From assembly GCF_016921115.1 (NCBI RefSeq), contig NZ_JAFFZS010000006.1:237161-301160 (forward strand): a stretch of 64,000 nucleotides of DNA. Direction: 5' to 3'. This DNA comes from Streptomyces actuosus. Lineage in GTDB: Bacteria > Actinomycetota > Actinomycetes > Streptomycetales > Streptomycetaceae. Below are positions 1 through 10,004 of the stretch, in pieces (position 1 is the stretch's first letter; every line of letters begins with the position of its first letter). The notes under the pieces are model-generated. The model worked only from the letters and a program-made list of their open reading frames with translations, ran no database searches and was not told the DNA's origin. A program made the translations under genes and the position numbers.

Positions 1-2399
1 TGCACCTGGTGACCCTGGCCGCCCCGCTCGGCGCGGGCGCCGGCGGCACCGACCTGCCGGCCGGCGCGCGGGTGGCGGCGCGGCAGCACACGGTCAGCAC
101 CTACGACGAGGGCCGCCCGACCGACGGCACGGCCACCGTCGCCAACCAGGTCACCACCAGCAAGGTGGGCGCGTACGTGGACGGTTACCCGTCCGACGGT
201 GACGTGCGCACGACGCGGACCGAGTACGACTGGGTGAAGGGCCTGCCCACCGCCACGGTCACCGATCCCGACGGACTTGCGCTCAGGAGCACCACCGCCT
301 ACGACGCCCAGGGCCGGGTGGTGCTGACCACGCTGCCCAAGTCGTCCGGCTCGGACGCCGGGGCCACCACCACGGCCTACTGGTCGGCCACCGGCACCGG
401 CCCCTGCGGCGGCCGCCCGGAGTGGGCCGACCTGGTCTGCTCCACCGGCCCTGCGGGCACCGTCACCGATGCGGGCGCCCAGCCGGCCGAACTGCCCACG
501 AAGACCGTCGAGTACGACCGCTGGGGCAGCACGGCGCGGACGACGGAGACCGCGAACGGCGTCACCCGTACGACCACCAGCACCCGCGACGCCGCGGGCC
601 GCGTGACGGCGACCTCGGTCACCGGCGGCGTGGGCACCGCGGTGCCCGGGACGACGACGACCTACGACCCGGGCAGCGGCGCCGTCGCCACGGTGACCTC
701 GAACGGGCAAACGGTCACGCACGTCGACGACGTGCTCGGGCGGGAGATCTCCTACGCCGACGGCGCGGGCAACACCGCCGCCACGAGCTACGACGCACTC
801 GGCCGGCCCGTGCGGACCACCGACTCCGCTCCGTCCACCACCACCTACACCTACGACACCGCGCAGGATCCGCGCGGCCTGGAGACGTCCCGCACCGACT
901 CGGTCGCCGGCACCTTCACCGCGACCTACGACGCGGACGGCGACCTGGCCACCGAGAAGCTGCCCGGCGGCTACACCCTGGCCGTCGCCCAGGACGAGAC
1001 CGGCGCCACCGTCTCCCGCGTCTACACCCGGGACAGCGACGGCACCGTCGTCGCCGCCGACACCGCGGACCTGAGCGTCCACGGGCAGATCGTGGCCGAC
1101 GCCGACACCGCGGGTCAGAGCCGCAGCCGTGCCTACGGCTACGACGCGGCCGGACGCCTGGTCCGGACCGACGACACCGACCCGGACGGAGCGTGCACCC
1201 GCCGCGACTACGCCTTCGACCGCAACACCAACCGCACCGCTCTGGCCGTCGCCACCGCGGACGTCGGCGCCGCCTGCACCTCCACCGGCGCGACCACCAC
1301 GTCGTACTCCTACGACGGCGCCGACCGGCTGTCGGCCCCCGGCACGGTCTACGACGCCTTCGGCCGCACGACCGCCCAGGCCTCCGGCGCGACCATCGGC
1401 TACTACGCCGACGACCTCGTCCGCCGGCAGACCTCCGGCACCAGCCGGCAGACCTGGGACCTGGACGCGGACGGCCGCATCGCCTCCTGGACCACCGAGA
1501 CCCTGGGCGCGGACGGCACCTGGACCCGGACCGGGTCCAAGGTCGACCACTACGGCGCGGACGGCGACAGCCCCGACTGGATCCAGGAGACCGCCGGCAC
1601 CATCAGCCGGAACGTCCAGGACATCGGCGGGGACCTCGGCACCGTCACCGGCGCCACCGACGGCGTCGTGCTGCAGCTGACCGACATCCACGGCGATGTG
1701 ACCGTGGAACTCCCGCTGGACTCCGCCGCGTCACCGACCGCGCTCGCCTTCGACGAGTTCGGCGATCCGCAGGGCGGGACGGAAGCCACCCGCTACGGTT
1801 GGCTCGGTGGCAAGCAGCGCTCCAGCGAGACGGTCACCGGCGCCCTCCTGATGGGCGTGCGCCTGTACGACCCGGCGACCGGGCGGTTCCTGTCCGTCGA
1901 CCCGGTGCCCGGCGGTTCGGCGAACGCCTACGACTACTGCGGCGGCGACCCGGTCAACCGCTACGACCTCGACGGCAGGTTCTGGGGATTCCACGTCAGC
2001 CCCGGAGCGAAGCTCGCCTGGCACTACCTCAAGCGGGGCTACCACAAGGCCTCCCGCTGGCGGAACCGCCAGCAGGCGCGGGTCGTGGGCGTCGGGCTCG
2101 CGTACGTCGGGAGCCGCTATCTGGGCTACCGGTGCCGGTACCGCTACGGTATGCGCGTGTGCACCGGCGGCATCGGGCTGCACGCACGCGGCGGAACCAC
2201 GCTCGGCACGACGTACTTCACCTGGAACAACAAGAAGTACACCTCGAAGGCCCGCATCCGCCACGAGCGCAGGCACAAGCAGCAGTGGAAGCGCTACGGG
2301 TACCGGTTCGCCTACATGTACCTCAGGGCGGGCGGCAATCCCTGCCACAACAAGTGGGAGCGCCGCGCCGGTTGGAAGGACGGAGGGTACCCCTGTTGA
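1..2399 (+). CDS. RHS/YD-repeat protein, C-terminal part, with a putative zincin-like tip (5' end outside window)
   Basis: The reading frame is open from the left edge (first complete codon at base 3), so the true start lies upstream. The protein shows many degenerate YD repeats of the form YDxxGR, for example YDAQGR, YDALGR, YDAAGR, and then the RHS core closing motif ([32 protein letters not shown]) near base 1980. RHS proteins form a shell that carries a variable C-terminal toxin, usually exported or contact-delivered. The roughly 140-residue tip after the core contains HERRH (bases 2262-2276), an HExxH zinc-binding/catalytic motif, and 32 residues later NKWERRA, a plausible third-ligand ExxA. 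Four Cys are also present in the tip. That suggests a metallopeptidase-like toxin; this is inferred from motif only. The gene overlaps the next one by 4 nt. Confidence 0.85.
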   Translation, partial: HLVTLAAPLGAGAGGTDLPAGARVAARQHTVSTYDEGRPTDGTATVANQVTTSKVGAYVDGYPSDGDVRTTRTEYDWVKGLPTATVTDPDGLALRSTTAYDAQGRVVLTTLPKSSGSDAGATTTAYWSATGTGPCGGRPEWADLVCSTGPAGTVTDAGAQPAELPTKTVEYDRWGSTARTTETANGVTRTTTSTRDAAGRVTATSVTGGVGTAVPGTTTTYDPGSGAVATVTSNGQTVTHVDDVLGREISYADGAGNTAATSYDALGRPVRTTDSAPSTTTYTYDTAQDPRGLETSRTDSVAGTFTATYDADGDLATEKLPGGYTLAVAQDETGATVSRVYTRDSDGTVVAADTADLSVHGQIVADADTAGQSRSRAYGYDAAGRLVRTDDTDPDGACTRRDYAFDRNTNRTALAVATADVGAACTSTGATTTSYSYDGADRLSAPGTVYDAFGRTTAQASGATIGYYADDLVRRQTSGTSRQTWDLDADGRIASWTTETLGADGTWTRTGSKVDHYGADGDSPDWIQETAGTISRNVQDIGGDLGTVTGATDGVVLQLTDIHGDVTVELPLDSAASPTALAFDEFGDPQGGTEATRYGWLGGKQRSSETVTGALLMGVRLYDPATGRFLSVDPVPGGSANAYDYCGGDPVNRYDLDGRFWGFHVSPGAKLAWHYLKRGYHKASRWRNRQQARVVGVGLAYVGSRYLGYRCRYRYGMRVCTGGIGLHARGGTTLGTTYFTWNNKKYTSKARIRHERRHKQQWKRYGYRFAYMYLRAGGNPCHNKWERRAGWKDGGYPC

Positions 2400-2923
2400 G
2401 CCGGAACCGGCCGCGTCCCGTGTGGCCGTTCGCGCTGGCGGGATCGCTCCTCGTCCTGGCGGTCCTCGGGGCGGCCGGTGCCTGGATGTTCGTGGTCCGC
2501 GGCATGTCCGACCCGGTGCCGTCCGTCGTGCTGGGCATCCGGATCGAGGCGTCCGGCGTCTCGGTCAAGGCACCCACCTGCCCCACCGACCGGGTGGGCC
2601 GGGTCGAGGTCCACGACAGCGACTCCGAGAGGCTGCTGTGGTGGGCGGACGGGCCGACGACCCCGGAAGGGGTACGGGGCGCGGTCACGCTCTGGACGGC
2701 GGACGGGTTCCGCAGCGCCAGCCCGCGGACCCGGCCCGAACCGCTGGCGGCGTTCCTCGACGTCTCGGTCGTCTACGCGGGCGGCGACGACGGGACGGGG
2801 GACGTGTTCGACGTCCGGGCGGTCCGGGCCGCGCACGTCCCGGCGGGACGGTACTGGACGCGTGACGGTCCCCGGACCGCCGCGCAGATCGACGCCCAGC
2901 TGAACTGCCGCGGCGCCTCGTGA
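2396..2923 (+). CDS. Membrane-anchored hypothetical protein, candidate immunity partner of the RHS tip
   Basis: This 175-residue protein is read from a TTG that overlaps the RHS stop (TTGA). GGAGG at 2382-2386 lies 9 nt upstream and supports that start. Residues about 9-32 form one hydrophobic transmembrane or signal-anchor segment ([19 protein letters not shown]), followed by an extracytoplasmic domain of about 140 residues with two Cys. I recognise no family. The tight translational coupling to the variable C-terminal tip of a polymorphic toxin, and the terminator straight afterwards, are what one expects of an immunity gene. Function is inferred from position only. Confidence 0.7.
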   Translation: MSRNRPRPVWPFALAGSLLVLAVLGAAGAWMFVVRGMSDPVPSVVLGIRIEASGVSVKAPTCPTDRVGRVEVHDSDSERLLWWADGPTTPEGVRGAVTLWTADGFRSASPRTRPEPLAAFLDVSVVYAGGDDGTGDVFDVRAVRAAHVPAGRYWTRDGPRTAAQIDAQLNCRGAS

Positions 2924-2926
2924 CAG

Positions 2927-2961
2927 ACGAAGGGTGCCGCACCGGGTGCGGCACCCTTCGT
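2927..2961. terminator. Perfect 16-bp hairpin terminator, probably bidirectional
   Basis: Arms 2927-2942 and 2946-2961 are perfectly complementary with a 3-nt loop (CGG). The hairpin starts 3 nt after the stop of the preceding gene and lies 35 nt from the stop of the convergent gene ending at 2997, so it can end both transcripts. Confidence 0.85.
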
Positions 2962-2996
2962 CGTGTCCGGCGGTGTGCCGCCGGGGGCGGACGGCG

Positions 2997-3542
2997 TCAG
3001 CCGGTGCGGGTCGCGTGGCGGCGGGCCGTGCGTGCCCTGCCGCTCGCGAGGGCGAGGGCCGCCGCCGTCAGGAGTGCGGGAACGACGGCGACGGTCCAGC
3101 CCGGCCAGGTGCCGGGTGCGCCCGCCGCGAGGAGGATCGCGGTGGCCGCCGCGGCGGCCAGACCGGCACCGAGGAGGACGGCGAAGCGGGTCCGGGCGTC
3201 GTGGGTGCCGCGGCGCGGAGGGTGCCGGCGGAGCTCCGCCCAGTGGCGGGCGGCCTCCCGGGCCTCGCGCCGGGCCCGCAGGGCCGCGCGGATCCGGAGC
3301 GCGGCGGTGAGAGCCGTGCCCGCCGCGGCGAGCGCGGCCGGGAGGCGCCAGGTCTCCGTCAGGAGCAGGACCGCGGCAAGGCAGGCGACGGTGGCCCAGC
3401 CGCTCAGGCAGGCCGCCGCCGCGCTGCGGCGGGAGTCGGGCCGGTCCGCTCCCGCGCGCACCTCCGCGAGGGCCGGCAGGTACCAGACGCTGCCGGAGAG
3501 GGTGAGCAGGGCCGTGCCCAGGGCCAGAGCGGGCTGTGCCAC
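2997..3542 (-). CDS. Small multi-pass membrane protein downstream of ctaD
   Basis: This 181-residue protein starts at a GTG only 2 nt after the ctaD stop, so it is translationally linked to ctaD. It has two hydrophobic pairs, near residues 6-25 and 38-75 and again near 120-165, separated by an Arg-rich cytoplasmic stretch (RIRAALRARREAREAARHW). No heme or copper ligands are visible and I do not recognise a named family. Its place is where a small oxidase accessory subunit might be expected, but sequence alone does not show that. Confidence 0.7.
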   Translation of the reverse strand: MAQPALALGTALLTLSGSVWYLPALAEVRAGADRPDSRRSAAAACLSGWATVACLAAVLLLTETWRLPAALAAAGTALTAALRIRAALRARREAREAARHWAELRRHPPRRGTHDARTRFAVLLGAGLAAAAATAILLAAGAPGTWPGWTVAVVPALLTAAALALASGRARTARRHATRTG

Positions 3543-3544
3543 GG

Positions 3545-5266
3545 CTACACCGCCGCCTTCGCCGCGATCTCCGGGTGGTGCAGGTCGAACGCCGGCGACT
3601 CGGAGCGGATCCGCGGCAGTGAGGTGAAGTTGTGCCGCGGCGGCGGGCAGGAGGTGGCCCACTCCAGCGAGCGGCCGTAGCCCCAGGGGTCGTCGACGTC
3701 GACCGGCTTGCCGTACCGGGCGGTCTTCCAGACGTTGTAGCAGAACGGCAGGATCGACAGCCCGAGCAGGAACGAGCCGATCGTGGAGAGGGTGTTGAGC
3801 GCGGTGAAGCCGTCGGCGGCGAGGTAGTCGGCGTAGCGGCGCGGCATCCCCTCGGCGCCCAGCCAGTGCTGGACCAGGAAGGTGAGGTGGAAGCCGACCG
3901 TCAGCGTCCAGAAGGTGATCTTCCCGAGGCGTTCGTCGAGCAGCTTGCCGGTGAACTTGGGCCACCAGAAGTGGAATCCGGCGAACATCGCGTACACGAC
4001 CGTGCCGAACACCGTGTAGTGGAAGTGCGCGACGACGAAGTACGAGTCGGACAGGTGGAAGTCCATGGGCGGCGCGGCCAGGATGACGCCGGTGAGACCG
4101 CCGAAGACGAACGTGACCAGGAAGCCGGTGGTCCACAGCATCGGTGTCTCGAAGGAGAGGCTGCCCTTCCACATGGTGCCGATCCAGTTGAAGAACTTCA
4201 CGCCCGTCGGGACGGCGATGAGGAAGGTCATGAAGGAGAAGAAGGGCAGGAGGACTCCACCGGTGACGTACATGTGGTGGGCCCACACGGTCACCGACAG
4301 GCCGGCGATCGCGATGGTCGCGCCGATGAGGCCCATGTAGCCGAACATGGGCTTGCGGGCGAAGACCGGGACGACCTCGGAGACGATCCCGAAGAACGGC
4401 AGCGCCAGGATGTACACCTCGGGATGGCCGAAGAACCAGAACAGGTGCTGCCACAGCAGCGCGCCGCCGTTGGCCGCGTCGAAGACGTGGCTGCCGAACT
4501 TGCGGTCGCACTCCAGCGCGAACAGGGCCGCCGCCAGCACCGGGAACACGATCAGGACCAGCACCGCGGTCAGCAGCACGTTCCACGTGAAGATCGGCAT
4601 GCGGAACATGGTCATGCCGGGCGCGCGCATGCAGATGATGGTGGTGATGAAGTTGACGGCGCCGAGGATGGAGCCGAAGCCGGACAGGGCCACGCCCATG
4701 ATCCACAGGTCGGCGCCGAGGCCGGGCGAGTGGACGGCGTCGGACAGCGGCGCGTAGAGGAACCAGCCGAAGTCGGCGGCACCGCCCGGGGTGAGGAACC
4801 CGAACGCGGCGATCGAGGAGCCGAACAGGAAGAGCCAGTAGGCCAGCATGTTCAGTCGCGGGAAGGCGACGTCCGGGGCGCCGATCTGCAACGGCATGAT
4901 CCAGTTGGCGAAGCCGGTGAACAGCGGCATGGCGAACATCAGCAGCATGATCGAGCCGTGCATCGTGAACGCCTGGTTGAACTGCTCGTTCGACATGATC
5001 TGCAACCCGGGGCGGGCGAGTTCGGCCCGCATCAGCAGCGCCATGACTCCGCCGACCAGGAAGAACACGAACGCGGTGACGAGGTACATCGTCCCGATCT
5101 TCTTGTGGTCGGTGGTGGTCAGCCATTCCGCCCACGAGGGCCGCGGGGCGCGGCCGGTGGTGGTCCGTGCTGCCACGGTGCCCCCGGTCGCGGCTCCCCC
5201 GGCCGCGGTGACCTCGGCGCCGGGCCGTGCGGTGCCCGTCTGCTGTCGTATCTGTGCCTCGTCCAC
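3545..5266 (-). CDS. ctaD: Cytochrome c oxidase subunit I
   Basis: This is the heme-copper catalytic subunit of the aa3-type oxidase, which reduces O2 to water in the plasma membrane. Counting from the GTG at 5266, the 574-residue protein has 12 expected membrane segments and the family ligands: FTMHGSIM (heme a His103), GHPEVY with the Cu-B His281 and cross-linked Tyr285, Cu-B His330/His331 in WAHHMY, K-channel Lys355, and His413/His415 in [10 protein letters not shown]. The GTG start is chosen because GGGGAGGA lies about 10 nt upstream; the in-frame ATG at 5293 is the alternative. No ctaC, ctaE or cytochrome bc1 genes are adjacent, so this looks like a second, orphan ctaD copy. Confidence 0.95.
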   Translation of the reverse strand: MDEAQIRQQTGTARPGAEVTAAGGAATGGTVAARTTTGRAPRPSWAEWLTTTDHKKIGTMYLVTAFVFFLVGGVMALLMRAELARPGLQIMSNEQFNQAFTMHGSIMLLMFAMPLFTGFANWIMPLQIGAPDVAFPRLNMLAYWLFLFGSSIAAFGFLTPGGAADFGWFLYAPLSDAVHSPGLGADLWIMGVALSGFGSILGAVNFITTIICMRAPGMTMFRMPIFTWNVLLTAVLVLIVFPVLAAALFALECDRKFGSHVFDAANGGALLWQHLFWFFGHPEVYILALPFFGIVSEVVPVFARKPMFGYMGLIGATIAIAGLSVTVWAHHMYVTGGVLLPFFSFMTFLIAVPTGVKFFNWIGTMWKGSLSFETPMLWTTGFLVTFVFGGLTGVILAAPPMDFHLSDSYFVVAHFHYTVFGTVVYAMFAGFHFWWPKFTGKLLDERLGKITFWTLTVGFHLTFLVQHWLGAEGMPRRYADYLAADGFTALNTLSTIGSFLLGLSILPFCYNVWKTARYGKPVDVDDPWGYGRSLEWATSCPPPRHNFTSLPRIRSESPAFDLHHPEIAAKAAV

Positions 5267-5470
5267 CGGACGGTGTCCTCCCCAGCTGTGCATGTCGTGA
5301 CCAGGCCAGATGATCAATGGGGCGCCCGGTTCCGACAGGGCCGAACGTCCCCGGCACCGTCCCGGGGTGGGGCCGAACGTCCCTTCCCGGGGGTGTGGGG
5401 CCGGTCGGCCGGTTCTTACCGATCCGTGACGGGTGCGGCGTGCTCCTCGGCCGAAGCGGGCCCGGCGTCC

Positions 5471-5483
5471 TAGCCTGCGGCGT
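5471..5483 (+). promoter_or_regulatory. Leaderless promoter -10 of the epimerase gene
   Basis: TAGCCT (5471-5476) matches the TANNNT -10 consensus and ends 7 nt before the ATG at 5484, with no ribosome site between. Transcription is expected to start at or next to the start codon. Confidence 0.6.
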
Positions 5484-6485
5484 ATGCGTGTACTGGTCAC
5501 CGGCGGTGCCGGGTTCATCGGGTCCCATGTCGTCGAGGCGCTCGCCGAGCGCGGGCACGAGCCGATCGTGTTCGACGTGCGCGAGGATCCGGCGTCGGAC
5601 GTGCGGAACGACGCGGCCGTCGCGCGGGCACTGTCCGGTGTGGACGCCGTGTGCCACCAGGCGGCGATGGTCGGCCTCGGCAACGGGGTGGACGACGCGC
5701 CGGAGTACGTCTCGCGCAACGACCTCGGGACGGCCGTGCTCCTCTCCGCGATGGCCGCGGCGGGTGTGCGGCGGCTGGTGCTGGCGGGGTCGATGGTGGT
5801 GTACGGGGAGGGCCGTTACGAGTGCCCGCGCCACGGTGTCGTGCGGCCGGGGCCCCGGGCGGTCGACGATCTCGACGGCGGGCGGTTCGAGCCGGTGTGC
5901 CCGCAGTGCGGTGCGGAGTTGGCGCCCGGGCTGGTGGGCGAGGACGCGCCGCTCGATCCGCGCAACGTGTACGCGACGACCAAGCTGGCCCAGGAGCATC
6001 TGACGGCGGCGTGGGCGCGGGCCACGGGCGGGACGGCGGTGTCGCTGCGCTACCACAACGTGTACGGCCCGCGGATGCCCCGTGACACGCCGTACGCCGG
6101 GGTCGCCTCGTTCTTCCGGTCGGCGCTGGCGCGCGGTGAGTCGCCGCGGGTGTTCGAGGACGGGCGGCAGCGGCGGGACTTCGTGCACGTGCGGGACGTG
6201 GCCGCGGCCAACGCCGTGGCGCTGGAGGCGGAGGGCCGCCCCGGAGTGCTCGCCGCCTACAACACCGGCAGCGGCGAGCCGCACACCGTGGGCGAGATGG
6301 CGCGGGCGCTGGCCGACGCCCACGGCGGGCCGGTTCCGGTCGTGACCGGCGAGTACCGCCTGGGCGACGTGCGGCACATCACCGCCGACTCCTCCCGGTT
6401 GCGGGCGGAGCTGGGCTGGAAGCCGGAGGTGGCGTTCACCGAGGGGATGCGGGAGTTCGCCGGGGCGCCGCTGCGCGGTCGGTGA
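5484..6485 (+). CDS. NAD-dependent nucleotide-sugar epimerase/dehydratase with a Cys/His insertion
   Basis: This 333-residue extended SDR acts on a nucleotide-activated sugar (UDP-glucose 4-epimerase-like). It has the NAD-binding GGAGFIGSH at the N-terminus, the catalytic region GSMVVYGEG, the YATTK (YxxxK) pair, and a C-terminal sugar-binding region ([21 protein letters not shown]). Between the GSMVVYG region and YATTK there is an unusual insert of about 30 residues holding C114-x2-H117 and C139-x2-C142, which resembles a structural zinc site. The gene probably feeds sugar to the glycosyltransferases at 8.6-13.8 kb. Substrate is not determinable from sequence. Confidence 0.88.
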   Translation: MRVLVTGGAGFIGSHVVEALAERGHEPIVFDVREDPASDVRNDAAVARALSGVDAVCHQAAMVGLGNGVDDAPEYVSRNDLGTAVLLSAMAAAGVRRLVLAGSMVVYGEGRYECPRHGVVRPGPRAVDDLDGGRFEPVCPQCGAELAPGLVGEDAPLDPRNVYATTKLAQEHLTAAWARATGGTAVSLRYHNVYGPRMPRDTPYAGVASFFRSALARGESPRVFEDGRQRRDFVHVRDVAAANAVALEAEGRPGVLAAYNTGSGEPHTVGEMARALADAHGGPVPVVTGEYRLGDVRHITADSSRLRAELGWKPEVAFTEGMREFAGAPLRGR

Positions 6486-6684
6486 GCGGCCCGGCCCGCC
6501 CCCGGCGGCACCGGCGGTAGGGCGAAACCGCGTCGGGCGGTGTTCCGCGGCGCGGTGCGGCCTGTGTGCCCGGTGGGATCCGGGCGTCGACGCGTGCGTG
6601 CCGGGCACTGCCGGGCGGACGGGGTTCTTGCTCGCCGGGCCGCCGGGGGCTCGTCGTGGGGCGGGCCGGGGGGACGCACCCCCG

Positions 6685-7797
6685 TCAGCCGGGGGCCGTG
6701 GGGAGGGTCACCTCGAAGCGGCAGCCGCCGGGGATGTTGCGGACGGCGGTGTGGCCCTGGTGGGCCTCGACGATGCCGCGGACGATGGCCAGGCCGAGGC
6801 CCGCGCCCGCGGGGGGTGTCCGGGCGTGGCTGCCGCGCCAGCCGGTGTCGAAGACGCGGGGCAGGTCCTCCTCGGGGATGCCTCCGCAGCCGTCGGACAC
6901 CGACAGCACCACGCCGTCCGCCGAGCGCTCGGCGGCGACGGCCACCGTGCCGTCGGCGGGGGTGCGGCGGATGGCGTTGACGAGGAGGTTGCCCAGGACG
7001 CGGCTCATCTCCTTGCCGTCGACCTCGACCGGCACCTGCGCGATGCGGGCGCCGACGAGTTTCACGCCCAGTTCCCGGGCGAGCGGGTCGGCGCCGGCGA
7101 GGGCGTCGCCGACCAGGTCGTACAGGGAGATCCGGGCGGGGGCGAGGGCGAGCGAGCCCGCGTGGATGCGGGACAGTTCGAACAGGTCGCCGACCATGCC
7201 GTTGAGGCGTTCGACCTCGGTGCGGATCTGGCGCAGGTAGCGGTCGGGATCGGCGGCGACGCCGTCCTCCAGAGCCTCGGCCATGGCGCGCAGTCCGGCC
7301 AGCGGCGTGCGCAGGTCGTGCGAGATCCAGGCGACGAGTTCGCGGCGCGAGGACTCCAGGGCGCGCTCCCGCTCCCGGGAGTCGGCCAGTTTGGCACTGG
7401 TGGCCGCCAGCTCGCGGCTGAGCGCGGCGAGTTCGGCGGTGGCCGGGCCGTCGGGCGCGGCGAAGGCGCCGTCGTCGCCGAGCGCGCGGGCGGCGCGGGC
7501 GAGGTCGCGGCTGCGGGCGACGACCCAACGGCCCAGCAGCAGCGCGGTGGCCAGGGACACCACGGCGGCCATGGCGACGACGGTGGTGACGACGGTCAGG
7601 TCGTGGGGCGAGAGGAACATCGCCCAGGCGACGGCCAGGGTGCCCGCCAGCATCGCGGTCACCGCGACGACGGCGACGACGCTGAGCGACGCGGTGAGGG
7701 AGCGGCGGCGGATCAGCACCAGGACGGCCGCGCCGAGCAGGCCGGCCGCGGTGGCTCCGAGGAAGGCGTAGAAGGCGATGAGCAGGATGTCGTGCAC
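6685..7797 (-). CDS. Membrane sensor histidine kinase
   Basis: This 370-residue kinase begins at a GTG 2 nt after the response-regulator stop. Three N-terminal hydrophobic segments (about 6-29, 38-61, 69-90) are followed by a HAMP-like linker. The H-box WISHDLRTPLAG carries phospho-acceptor His160, the N-box is LLVNAIRR, and the G-boxes are DGCGGIPEEDLPRVFD and GAGLGLAIVRGIVEAHQG. There is no large external sensor domain, so the signal is probably sensed in or at the membrane. It forms an operon with the regulator at 7800-8528. Confidence 0.92.
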   Translation of the reverse strand: MHDILLIAFYAFLGATAAGLLGAAVLVLIRRRSLTASLSVVAVVAVTAMLAGTLAVAWAMFLSPHDLTVVTTVVAMAAVVSLATALLLGRWVVARSRDLARAARALGDDGAFAAPDGPATAELAALSRELAATSAKLADSRERERALESSRRELVAWISHDLRTPLAGLRAMAEALEDGVAADPDRYLRQIRTEVERLNGMVGDLFELSRIHAGSLALAPARISLYDLVGDALAGADPLARELGVKLVGARIAQVPVEVDGKEMSRVLGNLLVNAIRRTPADGTVAVAAERSADGVVLSVSDGCGGIPEEDLPRVFDTGWRGSHARTPPAGAGLGLAIVRGIVEAHQGHTAVRNIPGGCRFEVTLPTAPG

Positions 7798-7799
7798 GG

Positions 7800-8528
<729 letters not shown>

Positions 8529-8627
8529 GCCCCCAGCGTCGCACTGCGGCGTCCGACACGGGGACGCACGGCCCGGACGTCCGCGTTTCGTAAGACGCCT
8601 GCACCCCTTATATCCCTTTCGTATCCG

Positions 8628-8640
8628 TAGGGTGAGAGCC
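8628..8640 (+). promoter_or_regulatory. Leaderless promoter -10 of the glycosyltransferase operon
   Basis: TAGGGT (8628-8633) ends 7 nt before the GTG at 8641, which supports that start and leaderless expression. Two TTTCGTA copies (8584-8590 and 8616-8622), 32 nt apart, lie upstream and could be regulator half-sites. Confidence 0.5.
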
Positions 8641-9357
8641 GTGACTGCCCCATTGCCTACCTCCCCGACACCGGACGTCGACGTCGTCCTTCCCTGTCTG
8701 AACGAGGCCGAGGCCCTGCCCTGGGTGCTGGCCCGCATTCCCGCCGGGTGGCGGGCGCTGGTGGTGGACAACGGTTCCACCGACGGCTCCGCGGACATCG
8801 CCCGCAGCCTCGGCGCGACCGTCGTGCAGGAGTCGCGGCGCGGCTTCGGCGCGGCCTGCCACGCGGGTCTGACCGCGGCCACCGCCGACGTCGTCTGCTT
8901 CTGCGACTGCGACGCCTCGCTGGATCCCTCCCTGCTCGCGCCGTTCGTGCGCGAGGTGCGCGAGGACGGAGCCGACCTGGTCCTCGGGCGCCGCCGCCCG
9001 CAGGGCCGGGGCGCCTGGCCCGCACACGCCCGGGCGGGGAACCTCGCTCTCGCCCGGATGCTGCGCCGACGCACCGGACTGCGCCTGCACGACCTGGGCC
9101 CCCTGCGGGCCGCGCGCCGCGACGCGCTGCTCGGGCTCGGGCTGACCGACCGGCGCAGCGGCTATCCGCTGGAGATGGTCGTGCGCGCAGCGGACGCCGG
9201 CTGGCGGATCCGCGAGCACGACGTGCCGTACCTGCCCCGCACCGGTGCCTCCAAGGTGACCGGCACCTGGCGCGGCACCTGGCAGGCGGTACGTGACATG
9301 AGCCGGGTGCTGGCCGAGCCTGCCGGCGCATCCCTGACGGAAGGAACCCCCAGGTGA
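8641..9357 (+). CDS. Family 2 glycosyltransferase, polyprenol-phosphate sugar synthase-like
   Basis: This 238-residue GT-A enzyme is of the DPM1 type, which transfers a sugar from an NDP-sugar to a lipid carrier. It shows VDVVLPCLNEAEALPWVL at the N-terminus, DNGSTDGS for nucleotide binding and DCDASLDP as the DxD-like metal site. It lacks membrane segments. It overlaps the next gene by 4 nt (GTGA), so the two are co-translated. With the epimerase and the multi-pass protein at 12511 it could supply lipid-linked sugars for a cell-surface glycan or glycoprotein. Confidence 0.88.
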   Translation: MTAPLPTSPTPDVDVVLPCLNEAEALPWVLARIPAGWRALVVDNGSTDGSADIARSLGATVVQESRRGFGAACHAGLTAATADVVCFCDCDASLDPSLLAPFVREVREDGADLVLGRRRPQGRGAWPAHARAGNLALARMLRRRTGLRLHDLGPLRAARRDALLGLGLTDRRSGYPLEMVVRAADAGWRIREHDVPYLPRTGASKVTGTWRGTWQAVRDMSRVLAEPAGASLTEGTPR

Positions 9358-10004
9358 CCACCCTGCTCGTCATCGCCAAGGAGCCGCGGCCCGGGCGGGT
9401 GAAGACCCGGCTCACCCCGCCGTACACGCCCGCGCAGGCCGCGGAGCTGGCCGCGGCCGCCCTCGCGGACACCCTGAGCACGGTGGCGCGGACGCCCGCC
9501 TCCCGGCGCGTGCTCGTGCTGGACGGGCACCCCGGTCCCTGGCTGCCGCCGGGCTTCGACGTCGTGCCGCAGTGCGGCGGCGGGCTGGACGAGCGGCTCG
9601 CCGCGGCCTTCGCGGCCTGCACCGGGCCCGCCCTGCTGATCGGCATGGACACCCCGCAGGTGTCGCCGGAGCTGCTCGCCGTCGACTTCGCGGACTGCGA
9701 CGCCTGCTTCGGGCCCGCGCACGACGGCGGCTTCTGGGCACTGGGCCTGGCCGCACCCGACCCGGAGCTGCTGCGCGGGGTGCCGATGTCGCGGGCCGAC
9801 ACCGGAGCGGTGCAGCGGGGCCGGCTGGTCGACGCCGGACTGCGGGTGCGCGACCTCTCGCCGTTGCGGGACGTGGACACGGCCGCCGACGCCGACGCGG
9901 TCGCCGCCGAGGCGCCGCACGGCCGGTTCGCCGCCGAGCTGGCCCGCGTGCGGGTGACGGCGCGGGGCGAGGACGTCCGTGGACAGGCGGTCCCAGGACG
10001 ATGA
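9354..10004 (+). CDS. DUF2064/TIGR04282-type glycosyltransferase-like protein
   Basis: This 216-residue nucleotidyl/glycosyl-transferase-fold protein has the family N-terminus LLVIAKEPRPGRVKTRL and the GMDTPQVSPELL and DGGFWALGL motifs. Family members are annotated as TIGR04282 or cofC-like transferases and often sit beside GT2 and methyltransferase genes. The start GTG overlaps the stop of the GT2 gene and GGAAGG lies upstream. Its own stop overlaps the ATG of the methyltransferase (ATGA). The exact reaction is not known from sequence. Confidence 0.85.
   Translation: MTTLLVIAKEPRPGRVKTRLTPPYTPAQAAELAAAALADTLSTVARTPASRRVLVLDGHPGPWLPPGFDVVPQCGGGLDERLAAAFAACTGPALLIGMDTPQVSPELLAVDFADCDACFGPAHDGGFWALGLAAPDPELLRGVPMSRADTGAVQRGRLVDAGLRVRDLSPLRDVDTAADADAVAAEAPHGRFAAELARVRVTARGEDVRGQAVPGR

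Noticed and set aside
422..2395. Long open frame in +1 relative to the RHS gene
   Set aside because: The product is Arg/His/Gly-rich without motifs and is the shadow of the RHS gene; only the part from TTG 2396 is a credible gene.
2997..6608. 1203-codon minus-strand open frame across ctaD and the epimerase
   Set aside because: Only the last 181 codons (from GTG 3542) are gene-like. The rest is a shadow of ctaD on the same strand and of the epimerase on the other.
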